Shown here one piece after another: positions 1 to 12,408 of a stretch of 64,000 bases of DNA. The position numbers were made by a program, and so were the translations under genes. The notes beneath the pieces were generated by a model that saw only the letters and a program-made list of their open reading frames with translations, did not search any database and was not told where the DNA came from. The number at the start of each line of letters is the position of its first letter. Positions within the stretch are counted from its first letter, which is position 1. Source of the stretch: Cellulomonas sp. 73-92 (GTDB lineage: Bacteria; Actinomycetota; Actinomycetes; Actinomycetales; Cellulomonadaceae); NCBI RefSeq assembly GCF_001898175.1, contig NZ_MKTH01000014.1, positions 62,850 to 126,849 on the forward strand, given 5' to 3'.

Positions 1-971
<971 letters not shown>

Positions 972-1017
972 CCTGCCGGCGGCCCCGCCGCGGCGAGGCT
1001 GCCCTACACTGACCCGC

Positions 1018-1147
1018 GGAGGGGAGTACTCCCCACGGTGTCGTCGTCACCACGGTCGCCAGCGTTGCCGGCCCGGTGACACCGGTCGGAGCCCTCGCGG
1101 GCCCGGCAGAGAAGACCTCCGGTCATGTCGTCATGCCGACCGGAGGT
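1018..1147 (+). promoter_or_regulatory. yybP-ykoY family manganese riboswitch with SD-sequestering expression platform
   Basis: The leader carries the two conserved halves of this aptamer: GGGGAGTA at 1021-1028 and GAAGACCTCC at 1111-1120. P1 forms between GGAGG (1018-1022) and CCTCC (1116-1120). An inner helix GGTGTC (1037-1042)/GACACC (1078-1083) and a GCCC/GGGC hairpin near 1091-1102 fit the three-way junction. The 3' P1 strand lies in ACCTCCGGTC (1115-1124), which can pair perfectly with GACCGGAGGT (1138-1147), the segment holding the Shine-Dalgarno sequence of the following terC gene. Ligand-stabilised P1 would therefore free the ribosome site: a translational ON switch. yybP-ykoY elements sense Mn2+ and often precede TerC exporters; the switching mechanism here is inferred from the pairing. 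Confidence 0.85.
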
Positions 1148-1153
1148 TCCCGT

Positions 1154-2161
1154 ATGGACGTCCCTGGATGGGTCTGGGCGCTCACCGTCGCCGTCATCCT
1201 CGTCATGCTCGCCGTCGACTACGTCGGGCACGTCCGTTCGCCGCACGAGCCGTCGCTGCGCGAGTCCGCGCGCTGGTCGGCGGGGTACGTCGGCGTGGCC
1301 CTGGCGTTCGGGCTCGTCGTCTGGCTCGTCTGGGGCGGCGAGCTCGGCGGTCAGTACTTCGCCGGGTACGTCACCGAGAAGAGCCTCTCGGTCGACAACC
1401 TGTTCGTCTTCGTCCTGGTGATGAGCAGCTTCCGGGTGCCGCGGCGCTACCAGCAGAAGGTGCTGCTCGTCGGGATCACGGTGGCGCTGGCGCTGCGGAC
1501 GGGGCTGATCTTCGCCGGCGCCGCGCTCATCGAGAACGTCAGCTGGATCTTCTACCTCTTCGGGGCGTTCCTGCTGTACACGGCGTGGACGCAGGTGCGC
1601 GGCGGCAGCACGGGCGAGAGCGAGTACTCCGAGAACGCGGTGCTGCGCCTCACGCGTCGGCTGCTGCGGACCACGGACGACTACGAGGGCGACGCGCTCG
1701 TCGTGCGCCGCGACGGCGTCCGGCACGTCACGCCCATGCTCGTCGTCATGCTCGCGATCGGCACCGCCGACGTGCTGTTCGCCCTCGACTCGATCCCGGC
1801 GATCTTCGGGCTCACGGAGCAGACGTACCTGGTCTTCACCGCCAACGCGTTCTCGTTGCTCGGGCTGCGGCAGCTGTTCTTCCTCGTCGACGGGCTGCTG
1901 GACCGGCTCGTCTACCTGTCCTACGGCCTGGGCGCGATCCTGGGCTTCATCGGGATCAAGCTGGTGCTGCACGCGCTCCACGCCAACGAGCTGCCGTTCG
2001 TCAACCACGGGCGGCCGGTCGACGTGCCCGAGATCGGCACGTGGACGTCGCTCGGCTTCATCGTGGTGGTCCTGACCGTCACCACGGTGCTGTCGCTGCA
2101 TCGGCGGCGCCGCGATGCGGCGGTCGCCGACCGCGCGGCGGCGGGGGAGCAGAGCCGATGA
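1154..2161 (+). CDS. TerC family integral membrane protein (probable Mn2+ exporter), copy 1
   Basis: 335-residue polytopic membrane protein of the TerC/Alx family, some members of which export Mn2+. The first membrane segment is at about residues 5-22. Both family motifs are present: SVDNLFVF near residue 80 and LDSIPAIFGLT near residue 211, with the conserved acidic residues in the membrane. I chose ATG 1154 because GGAGG at 1142-1146 sits 7 nt upstream and is the strand sequestered by the riboswitch; upstream in-frame starts lie inside the aptamer. The stop overlaps the start of a second terC (ATGA), so the pair is cotranscribed. Tellurite resistance is the historic family name, but the riboswitch argues for metal homeostasis. 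Confidence 0.93.
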   Translation: MDVPGWVWALTVAVILVMLAVDYVGHVRSPHEPSLRESARWSAGYVGVALAFGLVVWLVWGGELGGQYFAGYVTEKSLSVDNLFVFVLVMSSFRVPRRYQQKVLLVGITVALALRTGLIFAGAALIENVSWIFYLFGAFLLYTAWTQVRGGSTGESEYSENAVLRLTRRLLRTTDDYEGDALVVRRDGVRHVTPMLVVMLAIGTADVLFALDSIPAIFGLTEQTYLVFTANAFSLLGLRQLFFLVDGLLDRLVYLSYGLGAILGFIGIKLVLHALHANELPFVNHGRPVDVPEIGTWTSLGFIVVVLTVTTVLSLHRRRRDAAVADRAAAGEQSR

Positions 2162-3186
2162 CGCTGCCGACGATCTTCGAGGTGGTCTCGCTGGTGGCCG
2201 TCGTCGGGGTGCTCGTGGCCGACCTCGCCATCATCGGCCGCCGCCCGCACGTGCCGACCGTGCGCGAGTCCGTCGCGTGGGTCCTGGTCTACATCGGGCT
2301 GGCGCTGGGGTTCGCCGGCCTGCTCCTCTGGTTCGGCGGGCCGACCCCCGCGGGGCAGTTCATCGCGGGCTGGCTGACCGAGTACTCGTTGTCGGTCGAC
2401 AACCTCTTCGTCTTCATGCTGATCATGGGCGCGTTCACCGTGCCGCGGCAGTACCAGCAGCGGGTGCTGATGGTGGGCATCATCGTGGCGCTCGTGCTGC
2501 GCGGGGGGTTCATCCTCGTCGGCGCCGCCGTCATCGCCCACGTCAGCTGGGTGTTCTACGTGTTCGGCGCGTTCCTCGCGTACACCGCGGTCACCGTGTG
2601 GCGGGAGGGCAGCGCCGAGGACGAGGAGTACCGGGAGAACGTCGTCGTGCGGCTCGCCGAGCGGGTGCTGCCGCTGACCCGCGAGTACCACGACGGGCGG
2701 GTGCGGGCCGTCGTCGACGGCCGCCGCCTGTTCACCCCGCTGCTCATCGTCTTCGTCGCCATCGGCACGACGGACGTGCTGTTCGCCTTCGACTCGATCC
2801 CAGCGATCTTCGGGCTGACCCACGACCCCTTCATCGTGTTCACGACGAACGTGTTCGCGCTCATGGGCCTGCGCCAGCTCTACTTCCTGCTCGGCGGGCT
2901 GCTCCGCAGGCTGACGTTCCTGCCGTACGGCCTGGCGGTCGTCCTCGGGTTCATCGGACTCAAGATGCTGTCCGAGGCGCTGCACACCAACACGCTGCCG
3001 TTCGTCAACCGCGGCCGACCCGTCGAGTGGGCGCCGGAGGTGCCGACGTGGGTGTCCCTCGTCGTCATCGCGGCCGTCCTCGGTGCGACGGTCCTCGCCA
3101 GCTGGGTCCACGCGCGTCGCGAGTCCGCGCCGGCGCTCCCGGCGGCCGGAGAGCCGTCCGACGAGCGGGAGGTTCGGCGCGGCTGA
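2158..3186 (+). CDS. TerC family integral membrane protein (probable Mn2+ exporter), copy 2
   Basis: 342-residue paralogue of the preceding gene with the same motifs at nearly the same positions (SVDNLFVF near residue 80, FDSIPAIFGLT near residue 211) and the same C-terminal run (TLPFVNRGRPVEW against ELPFVNHGRPVDV). The start ATG overlaps the upstream stop as ATGA, indicating translational coupling under the same riboswitch. The last codons, encoding EREVRRG, lie inside the first copy of a 73-bp tandem repeat that runs on into the noncoding region, so the C-terminus may have been remodelled by the repeat. Heteromer formation or distinct metal preference is possible but not visible. Confidence 0.92.
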   Translation: MTLPTIFEVVSLVAVVGVLVADLAIIGRRPHVPTVRESVAWVLVYIGLALGFAGLLLWFGGPTPAGQFIAGWLTEYSLSVDNLFVFMLIMGAFTVPRQYQQRVLMVGIIVALVLRGGFILVGAAVIAHVSWVFYVFGAFLAYTAVTVWREGSAEDEEYRENVVVRLAERVLPLTREYHDGRVRAVVDGRRLFTPLLIVFVAIGTTDVLFAFDSIPAIFGLTHDPFIVFTTNVFALMGLRQLYFLLGGLLRRLTFLPYGLAVVLGFIGLKMLSEALHTNTLPFVNRGRPVEWAPEVPTWVSLVVIAAVLGATVLASWVHARRESAPALPAAGEPSDEREVRRG

Positions 3187-3336
3187 GGCCACCTTCGAGC
3201 GCCGATGTTCCCGCTCGTGGGGTCGCGGGGCGGAGGAGCGGGAGGTTCGGCGCGGCTGAGGCCGCCGGGGGGCGCCGATGTTCCCGCTGGTCGGGTCGCG
3301 TGGCGAAGGAGCGGGAGGTTCGGCGCGGCTGAGGCC
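3163..3336. repeat. 73-bp tandem repeat, two full copies and a partial third
   Basis: Copies begin at 3163, 3236 and 3309, each opening with GAGCGGGAGGTTCGGCGCGG; the third is recognisable for about 28 bases. Each full copy also holds an inverted partner of its own start (CGCCGATGTTCCCGCT against AGCGGGAGGTTCGGCG), so each could fold into an imperfect long hairpin. The array begins inside the 3' end of the second terC gene and fills the space to the convergent YciI-like gene. It resembles a REP-type extragenic element or a convergent terminator region. Confidence 0.85.
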
Positions 3337-3358
3337 GGTTCCGGCGGCTCTGGCGGGC

Positions 3359-3643
3359 TCAGTCCACCCAGGGGCCGAAGACCTGCTCCCAGGCGCGCAC
3401 CTCGACCGCGGCGAGCACGTCGGCGGCGGCGTACGGGTCCTGCGCGACGAGCGCGTCGAGCTCGCCGCGGGACGCGGCGCGGAAGACGAGCAGCGCCCCC
3501 GGGTCCCCGTCGGCGAAGGGGCCGGAGGCGAGCAGGTCGCCCGCGGCGAGCCGCTCGGTGAGCCAGGCGCGGTGCACCGGCCGGGTCGCCGCGAGGTTCG
3601 CGGCCTTGTCGTTGTACGTGTAGCGCACGGCGTAGACGGTCAC
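3359..3643 (-). CDS. YciI family protein
   Basis: 94-residue alpha/beta-barrel (ferredoxin-like) protein of the YCII family. It starts VTVYAVRYTY, and the motif HRAWLTERLAAGDLLASGPF gives the conserved His and the Asp-containing segment, followed by GALLVF and the C-terminal AWEQVFGPW. The fold is shared with muconolactone isomerase-like enzymes, but the substrate of most YciI proteins is unknown. GTG 3643 is chosen because it begins right before the first beta strand. It is convergent with the terC pair and divergent from the acyl-CoA dehydrogenase, with only 36 nt between the two starts. Confidence 0.85.
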   Translation of the reverse strand: MTVYAVRYTYNDKAANLAATRPVHRAWLTERLAAGDLLASGPFADGDPGALLVFRAASRGELDALVAQDPYAAADVLAAVEVRAWEQVFGPWVD

Positions 3644-3679
3644 CGGACCATCCTGCCGCCACCGTGCGAGAGTGACGGC

Positions 3680-4837
3680 ATGCCACGGACCCACCGCATG
3701 CTGCTGACCGACGACCTGCTGGCGACCATCCGCGAGCGCGCCGCCGGCCACGACCGGGACAACACCTTCCCGGACGACGACCTGGCCGACCTGCGGGCCG
3801 CCGGCTACCTCCTGGCGTTCGTGCCGCCGGAGCTGGGTGGCCGCGGCCTGACGCTGGAGGAGGTCGCCCGCGAGCAGGTCCGGCTCGCCGGCGCCGCTCC
3901 CGCCACGGCACTGTCGATCAACATGCACCTGGTCGTCACCGGCATGGCGGCGGTGCTGCACGCGCGCGGGGACGAGTCGATGGCCTTCGTCCTGCGCGAC
4001 GCGGCCGCGGGGGAGGTCTTCGCGTTCGGCAACTCCGAGGCGGGCAACGACCTGGTGATGTTCGGCTCCCGGACCCGCGCGCAGCGCCAGCCGGACGGCG
4101 GCTACCGGTACTTCGGCACGAAGATCTTCACGTCGTTGGCGCCCGTGTGGACGCGCCTGGCGACGTTCGGGCTCGACGACGAGCACCCGGACGGGCCGCG
4201 GCTGGTGCACGGCGTCGTCACCCGCGAGGGCACGACGACGAAGGACGACTGGGACACCCTCGGCATGCGCGCGAGCCAGTCGCGCACCACCGTCCTGGAG
4301 GGCGCCTACGCCCCGGCGGACCGGATCGTGCGGGCGCTGCCGCCGGGGCCCAACGCGGACCCGTTCATCGTGGCGCTCTTCGCGGTGTTCGAGATCCTGC
4401 TCGCCGCCGTGTACACGGGGATCGGCCGGCGGGCGCTAGCGCTGGGCGTCGAGGCGACGCGGCGGCGCACCTCGATGAAGTACGACGGCCGCGCCTACAG
4501 CCAGGACCCGGACATCCGGTGGAAGGTCGCGGACGCGGCGCTGGCGCAGGACGGCGCGGAGCTCGAGGTGTTCGCGCTGGCGCGCGGCATCGACGAGGCG
4601 GAGGACTACGGGTCCCGGCTCTTCGCTCAGCTCGTCGGGCTGAAGGTGCGCGCCACCGAGGCGGCCCGTGTCGTCGTCGACCTCGCGCTGCGCGTGTCCG
4701 GCGGGGCCGGCTACTCCACCGGGCAGGAGCTCAACCGGCTCTACCGCGACGTGCTCGCCGGCATCTACCACCCGTCCGACGACGAGTCCGCCCACGCGAC
4801 CGTGGCGCAGTCGTTGCTGGGACCCCTCGAGGCCTGA
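3680..4837 (+). CDS. acyl-CoA dehydrogenase family protein
   Basis: 385-residue flavoenzyme of the acyl-CoA dehydrogenase superfamily. An all-alpha N-terminal domain (ADLRAAGYLLAFVPPELGG, residues about 30-50) is followed by the middle beta domain (GYRYFGTKIFTSLAPV near residue 140) and the C-terminal helical bundle ending GGAGYSTGQELNRLYRDV. It is predicted to introduce a C2-C3 double bond into an acyl-CoA or do a related flavin-dependent reaction; I cannot assign the substrate or confirm the catalytic base by eye. ATG 3680 is chosen because translation upstream reads through the opposite-strand YciI gene. The acyl-CoA ligase immediately downstream supports a fatty-acid role. Confidence 0.9.
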   Translation: MPRTHRMLLTDDLLATIRERAAGHDRDNTFPDDDLADLRAAGYLLAFVPPELGGRGLTLEEVAREQVRLAGAAPATALSINMHLVVTGMAAVLHARGDESMAFVLRDAAAGEVFAFGNSEAGNDLVMFGSRTRAQRQPDGGYRYFGTKIFTSLAPVWTRLATFGLDDEHPDGPRLVHGVVTREGTTTKDDWDTLGMRASQSRTTVLEGAYAPADRIVRALPPGPNADPFIVALFAVFEILLAAVYTGIGRRALALGVEATRRRTSMKYDGRAYSQDPDIRWKVADAALAQDGAELEVFALARGIDEAEDYGSRLFAQLVGLKVRATEAARVVVDLALRVSGGAGYSTGQELNRLYRDVLAGIYHPSDDESAHATVAQSLLGPLEA

Positions 4838-4857
4838 CCGACACGCAACCGTCACCC

Positions 4858-4893
4858 TACGTATCCGTAACCTACGGTTCCGTAGGTTAGGCT
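4858..4893 (+). promoter_or_regulatory. palindromic operator and promoter of the acyl-CoA ligase
   Basis: AACCTACGGTTCCGTAGGTT at 4869-4888 is a perfect palindrome with 9-bp arms. A second overlapping palindrome, TACG-N4-CGTA, occupies 4858-4869. The larger one abuts and shares its last base with a -10-like TAGGCT (4888-4893), which lies 6 nt before the GTG start with no Shine-Dalgarno sequence. The design fits repression by a TetR-type, acyl-CoA-responsive regulator, an inference from the neighbouring genes and operator form; no such regulator is in the window. Confidence 0.75.
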
Positions 4894-4899
4894 CGGTCC

Positions 4900-6630
4900 G
4901 TGCCTCCGGCCACCGCTGCCCTGCCCGTCCCGCCCGCCTATCCCACCGGTGTGCCGCGGGAGGTCGTGGTCCCCGACGAGCCGCTCGGCGTCGGCCTCGT
5001 CTCCGCCGCGGTGCGCTACCCGAACCGGGTCGCGGTGGACTTCCTCGGCCGCACGACGACGTACCGGCAGCTGTCGGACGAGGTCGCGCGGGCCGCACAG
5101 GTGCTCGTCGACCTCGGCGTCCGGGCCGGCGACCGGGTGGCTCTCGTGCTGCCCAACTGCACGGCGCACGTGGTGGCGTTCCACGCCGCCCTGCGGATCG
5201 GCGCCGTCGTCGTCGAGCACAACCCGACCTACACGGTCGAGGCCCTGCGGCACCAGCTCGCGGACTGCGGTGCCAACGTGGCGCTCGTCTGGACCAAGGC
5301 GGTGCCGGCCGTGCTCGAGGCGCGGACCGATGTGCTGCGGACCGTCGTCGCGGTCGACCTCGCCGCGGACCTGCCGCTGGCGAAACGGCTCGCGCTGCGG
5401 CTGCCGGTCGCGCCGGCGAGGGAGAAGCACGAGGCGATGTCCGGCCCCGTGCCGGAGGGTGTGCCGTCCTGGCACCGGCTCGTCGCCCGGACCGGTCCGC
5501 TCTCCGACGAGCACCCGTGGCCGGCATCGTCGGACACGGCGCTCATCCAGTACACCGGCGGCACCACCGGGACGCCGAAGGGCGCCGTGCTCACGCACCG
5601 GAACCTCTTCGCCAACGTCGTGCAGGCGCGGGCGTGGCTGGGCTCGCGGGACGGCACGGAGGTCTTGGACGCCGTGCTGCCCTTCTTCCACGCGTTCGGC
5701 CTGACGGTCTGCCTGGCCTACGGGACGTCGATCGCCGCGACCCTCGTCGTGCTCCCGAGCTTCGACGTGGACATGGTCCTCGCGGCGCAGAAGCGCCGGC
5801 CCGCGACGTTCATGCCGGCCGTGCCGCCGATGCTCGACCGGCTGTCCCGGGCGGCCGAGCGGAAGGGCGTGGACCTCACGTCGATCCGCCACGCGATCTC
5901 CGGCGCGATGGCGCTGCCGCCCGAGGTGGCCAGGCGGTGGGAGGAGCTCACCGGCGGGCTGGTCATCGAGGGGTACGGCATGACGGAGACGTCGCCCGTC
6001 GCGCTCGGCAACCCGTTCAGCGCCGACCGCCGGCCGGGTGCGCTCGGCGTCGTCTGGCCGTCGACGGAGATCCGTGTCGTCGACCAGGAGGATCCGACCC
6101 GCGAGCTGCCTGAGGGGGAGCCGGGCGAGCTGCTCATCCGCGGTCCGCAGGTGTTCTCCGGCTACTGGGACAGGCCCGAGGAGACGGCGCACCAGCTGCT
6201 GCCGGACGGGTGGCTGCGGACCGGCGACGTCGTGCGGATCGAGCCGAACGGCTTCGTGGTCCTCGTCGACCGGATGAAGGAGATGATCGTCTCCGGCGGC
6301 TTCAAGGTGTACCCGTCGCAGGTCGAGGACCAGCTGCGCGGTATGCCGGGGATCGCCGACGTGGCCGTCGTCGGCGAGCCCTCGGGGTCGCACGGGGAGA
6401 GCGTGGTGGCCGCGGTGGTGCTCGAGGAGGGCGCCCGCGGCGTCGACCTGGACGCGGTGCGTGCCTGGTGCGGGCAGCGGGTGGCGCGGTACGCGATGCC
6501 CCGCCGTCTCGTCGTGCTGCCGGACCTGCCGCGGTCGCAGGTGGGCAAGGTGCTGCGACGGGTCGTGCGCGAGATCGTGCTGGCCGTGCCCACGCCCGCC
6601 GCGGGCGCGACGACGACGAGCCTGGGCTGA
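4900..6630 (+). CDS. long-chain fatty acid--CoA ligase (AMP-forming)
   Basis: 576-residue adenylate-forming enzyme (ANL superfamily) that activates a carboxylic acid as acyl-AMP and transfers it to CoA. The phosphate-binding loop [11 protein letters not shown] is near residue 218, GYGMTETSP near 359, the hinge GWLRTGDV near 438, and the conserved C-terminal lysine in QVGKVLRR near 549. GTG 4900 is used because a -10-like TAGGCT lies just upstream and no ribosome site is visible, so the mRNA is probably leaderless. It sits behind the operator at 4858-4893 and after an acyl-CoA dehydrogenase. Chain-length preference cannot be read from sequence. Confidence 0.93.
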   Translation: MPPATAALPVPPAYPTGVPREVVVPDEPLGVGLVSAAVRYPNRVAVDFLGRTTTYRQLSDEVARAAQVLVDLGVRAGDRVALVLPNCTAHVVAFHAALRIGAVVVEHNPTYTVEALRHQLADCGANVALVWTKAVPAVLEARTDVLRTVVAVDLAADLPLAKRLALRLPVAPAREKHEAMSGPVPEGVPSWHRLVARTGPLSDEHPWPASSDTALIQYTGGTTGTPKGAVLTHRNLFANVVQARAWLGSRDGTEVLDAVLPFFHAFGLTVCLAYGTSIAATLVVLPSFDVDMVLAAQKRRPATFMPAVPPMLDRLSRAAERKGVDLTSIRHAISGAMALPPEVARRWEELTGGLVIEGYGMTETSPVALGNPFSADRRPGALGVVWPSTEIRVVDQEDPTRELPEGEPGELLIRGPQVFSGYWDRPEETAHQLLPDGWLRTGDVVRIEPNGFVVLVDRMKEMIVSGGFKVYPSQVEDQLRGMPGIADVAVVGEPSGSHGESVVAAVVLEEGARGVDLDAVRAWCGQRVARYAMPRRLVVLPDLPRSQVGKVLRRVVREIVLAVPTPAAGATTTSLG

Positions 6631-6633
6631 CGG

Positions 6634-6650
6634 CCCGCCGCGACGGCGGG
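6634..6650 (+). terminator. short GC-rich hairpin after the acyl-CoA ligase
   Basis: CCCGCCG (6634-6640), a 3-nt loop and CGGCGGG (6644-6650) form a 7-bp stem just after the ligase stop codon. A second GGGCGCC/GGCGCGCC inverted run and CTTT follow. It is a plausible terminator between the ligase and the uvrA promoter, although the U tract is short, as is common in high-GC actinobacteria. Confidence 0.5.
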
Positions 6651-6678
6651 CGGGGCGCCCTTTCCGGCGCGCCACAGG

Positions 6679-6717
6679 TCGAACACGTGTGCGAGTGTCA
6701 GTCCGGGGACGTAGACT
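6679..6717 (+). promoter_or_regulatory. SOS (LexA) box and promoter of uvrA
   Basis: TCGAACACGTGTGCGA at 6679-6694 matches the actinobacterial LexA consensus TCGAAC-N4-GTTCGA with one mismatch. It lies at the expected -35 position of a -10-like TAGACT at 6712-6717, which is 8 nt before the GTG start of uvrA. LexA binding there would block the promoter until DNA damage. The box is seen in the sequence; regulation is inferred from known actinobacterial SOS control of uvrA. Confidence 0.75.
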
Positions 6718-6725
6718 CCCGAACC

Positions 6726-9587
<2,862 letters not shown>

Positions 9588-9625
9588 CGGCCGGAACCGG
9601 GGCCGGACCGCGTGAGGGGGCGGCG

Positions 9626-9666
9626 CGGCCGCCGGCGGGCGCCTGGCCCGGGCCGCGTGGCGGCCG
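9626..9666. terminator. GC-rich inverted repeat between convergent uvrA and OsmC-like gene
   Basis: CGGCCGCC (9626-9633) can pair with GGCGGCCG (9659-9666) across a 25-nt GC-rich loop that holds further complementary runs. It lies between two convergent stop codons, the usual place for a shared terminator. There is no T tract, so the call is tentative. Confidence 0.4.
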
Positions 9667-9707
9667 CGGCCGCTGTCGCGCGGGTCGACCGCCTCGGCGG
9701 CGGCCGG

Positions 9708-10238
9708 TCAGGCCTCGTCGGGCGCGGTCGGGACGGCCCGCTCCACGTACGCCACGGGCGTGGGCAGCACGCGCACGGGGAAGTTCACCGACCGCGCGAT
9801 GAAGCAGTGCTCCTGCGCCTCGTCGTGCAGCCGGGCGAGGACGGTGTCGACGACGGGGGAGCCGTCCGGGAGGGTCGCGCCGGCGGCGACGGCGACGCGC
9901 GGGTGGAGCACCACCTCGGTGAACCGCCCCTGCCCGGCGGCCTCGACGCGGATGGTGCCGGAGGCGGTGTCGGCGTAGCCGAGGATCGCGACACCGTCGC
10001 GGGCGGCCAGGTGCAGCAGCCAGATCATGTGGCACTGCGCCAGCGAGGAGACGAGGAGGTCCTCGGGCGACCAGCGATGGGGGTCGCCGCGGAAGTGGGG
10101 GTCGGACGTCGCCAGGATCACCGGCCGGTCGCCCGCGGACAGCTCGTGGTCACGTCCGTACGCGGTGAAGCTCGTCGTGCCGGACCGGCGGGCGCCGGTC
10201 CAGGCGAGGTCGACGGAGTACTGATGCAGCTGCGGCAC
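9708..10238 (-). CDS. OsmC family protein
   Basis: 176-residue OsmC/Ohr superfamily protein. Members are dimeric thiol peroxidases reducing organic hydroperoxides through two cysteines. Here the segment [19 protein letters not shown] supplies the first conserved Cys, near residue 69, and [17 protein letters not shown] the second, near residue 145. The N-terminus ([15 protein letters not shown]) and the conserved Glu in RWSPEDLLV are typical. ATG 10238 is used. It stands alone between uvrA and uvrC, convergent with uvrA. Peroxidase activity is inferred from the family and the two cysteines. Confidence 0.88.
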   Translation of the reverse strand: MPQLHQYSVDLAWTGARRSGTTSFTAYGRDHELSAGDRPVILATSDPHFRGDPHRWSPEDLLVSSLAQCHMIWLLHLAARDGVAILGYADTASGTIRVEAAGQGRFTEVVLHPRVAVAAGATLPDGSPVVDTVLARLHDEAQEHCFIARSVNFPVRVLPTPVAYVERAVPTAPDEA

Positions 10239-10304
10239 GGGCCCACGCTACCGGCGGGGCCCGCCGACGGGGAGGCGGCGTGCGGGCTCGTCGTACCCGC
10301 GAAC

Positions 10305-10310
10305 TAGGCT
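10305..10310 (+). promoter_or_regulatory. -10 element of uvrC (leaderless start)
   Basis: TAGGCT at 10305-10310 ends 7 nt before the uvrC ATG, and no Shine-Dalgarno sequence is present. This places the transcript start at or next to the start codon. Confidence 0.6.
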
Positions 10311-10317
10311 CGAGAGC

Positions 10318-12408
10318 ATGGCCGATCCCGCCACCTACCGTCCCGCGCCCGGGGAGATCCCGGACGCGCCGGGCGTGTACCGGTTCCGGGACAAGGACGG
10401 CCGCGTCATCTACGTGGGCAAGGCGAAGAGCCTGCGGAATCGCCTCAACAGCTACTTCCAGGACCTGGCCGGGCTGCACCCGCGCACGCAGACGATGGTG
10501 ACCACCGCGGCGTCGGTGCAGTGGACCGTGGTCCACACGGAGGTCGAGGCGCTGGCGCTCGAGTACTCCTGGATCAAGGAGTTCGACCCTCGGTTCAACA
10601 TCAAATACCGCGACGACAAGTCGTACCCGTACCTCGCCGTGACCATGGCCGACGAGTTCCCGCGTGTGCAGGTGATGCGCGGCGCCAAGCGCAAGGGCAC
10701 CCGGTACTTCGGTCCGTACGCGCACGCGTGGGCGATCCGGGAGACGGTCGACCTGCTGCTGCGCGTGTTCCCGGTGCGGACGTGCTCGGCGGGCGTGTTC
10801 AAGCGCGCGCACCAGCAGGGGCGTCCCTGCCTGCTCGGCTACATCGAGAAGTGCTCGGCGCCCTGCGTCGGGCGCATCAGCCCGGAGGACCACCAGCGGC
10901 TGGCGCAGGACTTCTGCGACTTCATGGCCGGCGACACCGCGCGGTTCACGCGGCGGCTGACGCAGGCGATGAAGGCGGCCGCCGCCGAGCTGGACTTCGA
11001 GCGCGCGGCCCGGCTGCGCGACGACGTCGCGTCGCTGGAGCGCGCCACCGAGCGGAACGCCGTGGTGCTGAAGGACGGCACGGACGCGGACATCTTCGCG
11101 CTGGCCGGCGACGAGCTGGAGGCCGCCGTCCAGGTGTTCCACGTGCGCGACGGGCGGATCCGCGGGCAGCGCGGCTGGGTCGTCGAGAAGGTCGAGGACG
11201 TCGACGACGCGGAGCTGGTGGAGCGGCTGCTCCAGCAGGTCTACGGCTCCGCCGAGGAGGAGGGCGGCGACGGCGCGGCCGTGCCGCGCGAGGTGCTCGT
11301 CCCCGTGCTGCCCACCGACGTCGACCAGGTGCAGGCCTGGCTGACCGGCCTGCGGGGCGGCCGGGTCGCGGTGCACGTCCCCCAGCGCGGCGCCAAGCGT
11401 GAGCTGGCCGAGACGGTGCGTCAGAACGCCGAGCACGCCCTGGCGCTGCACCGCACGCGCCGCGCGGGCGACCTCACGACCCGCAGCCAGGCGCTGCGGG
11501 AGATCCAGGAGGCGCTCGACCTCGCCAGCGCGCCGCTGCGCATCGAGTGCTACGACGTCTCGCACACCCAGGGCACCTACCAGTCGGCGTCGATGGTGGT
11601 CTTCGAGGACGGGCTGCCGCGCAAGAGCGAGTACCGCCTGTTCACCATCCGTGGCCCGGAGGGCGACGGGGCGCGCGACGACACCGCGGCGATGCACGAG
11701 GTGATCACGCGCCGGTTCCGCCGGTACCTCGCCGAGCGTGACCGCGCCAACGACGTCGAGCTCGGCGACGGTCAGGTGGAGGACGACGACGGCACGCCGC
11801 TGCGGTCCGGCCCGGTGGACGAACGGACCGGCAGGCCGGTGCGCTTCGCCTACCCGCCCAGCCTGATCGTGGTGGACGGTGGCCCCCCGCAGGTCGCGGC
11901 CGCCGCGGCCGCGATGGCCGAGCTCGGGATCGACGACGTCGCCCTCTGCGGGCTCGCGAAGCGCCTGGAAGAGGTGTGGCTGCCGGGGGAGCAGTACCCC
12001 GTGATCCTGCAGCGCAGCTCGGAGGGCCTCTACCTGCTGCAGCGCGTGCGCGACGAGGCGCACCGCTTCGCCATCTCGGCGCACCGGAAGCGCCGGAGCA
12101 AGGGCATGACGGTGTCGGTGCTGGACGAGGTCGCGGGGGTCGGCCCCGCGCGGCGGGCCGCGCTGCTGCGGCACTTCGGTTCCGTCAGGCGGCTCCGCGC
12201 GGCGAGCGTCGAGGAGATCGCCACGGTGCCCGGCATGGGGGAGCGGACCGCGGCCGCGGTGCTCGCGGCGCTCAACGGGTCGGCTGCCGGACGGGCCGTC
12301 GCGCCCGACGAGACCACGCTGCCCGACGACACCACGGGTCCGGGCGCCCACGGCGCGCCGACGCCCGCCGAGGGGGTCGACGAGCGGGCTGGCATGCTGG
12401 GCCCATGA
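10318..12408 (+). CDS. uvrC: excinuclease ABC subunit UvrC
   Basis: 696-residue dual endonuclease that makes the 3' and 5' incisions in nucleotide excision repair. The N-terminal GIY-YIG domain ([21 protein letters not shown]) is followed by a Cys cluster (CSAGVFK...[15 protein letters not shown]), the UVR motif ([17 protein letters not shown] near residue 226), the RNase H-like 5' nuclease ([19 protein letters not shown]) and C-terminal helix-hairpin-helix repeats ([18 protein letters not shown]). A Pro/Thr/Asp-rich tail of about 40 residues is lineage specific. The stop overlaps the rapZ start as ATGA, in the conserved uvrC-rapZ-yvcK-whiA order. Confidence 0.98.
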   Translation: MADPATYRPAPGEIPDAPGVYRFRDKDGRVIYVGKAKSLRNRLNSYFQDLAGLHPRTQTMVTTAASVQWTVVHTEVEALALEYSWIKEFDPRFNIKYRDDKSYPYLAVTMADEFPRVQVMRGAKRKGTRYFGPYAHAWAIRETVDLLLRVFPVRTCSAGVFKRAHQQGRPCLLGYIEKCSAPCVGRISPEDHQRLAQDFCDFMAGDTARFTRRLTQAMKAAAAELDFERAARLRDDVASLERATERNAVVLKDGTDADIFALAGDELEAAVQVFHVRDGRIRGQRGWVVEKVEDVDDAELVERLLQQVYGSAEEEGGDGAAVPREVLVPVLPTDVDQVQAWLTGLRGGRVAVHVPQRGAKRELAETVRQNAEHALALHRTRRAGDLTTRSQALREIQEALDLASAPLRIECYDVSHTQGTYQSASMVVFEDGLPRKSEYRLFTIRGPEGDGARDDTAAMHEVITRRFRRYLAERDRANDVELGDGQVEDDDGTPLRSGPVDERTGRPVRFAYPPSLIVVDGGPPQVAAAAAAMAELGIDDVALCGLAKRLEEVWLPGEQYPVILQRSSEGLYLLQRVRDEAHRFAISAHRKRRSKGMTVSVLDEVAGVGPARRAALLRHFGSVRRLRAASVEEIATVPGMGERTAAAVLAALNGSAAGRAVAPDETTLPDDTTGPGAHGAPTPAEGVDERAGMLGP

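Noticed and set aside
1076..1153. Earlier GTG/ATG starts for the first terC gene
   Set aside because: They fall inside the riboswitch aptamer and expression platform; ATG 1154 has the spaced ribosome site and a normal N-terminus.
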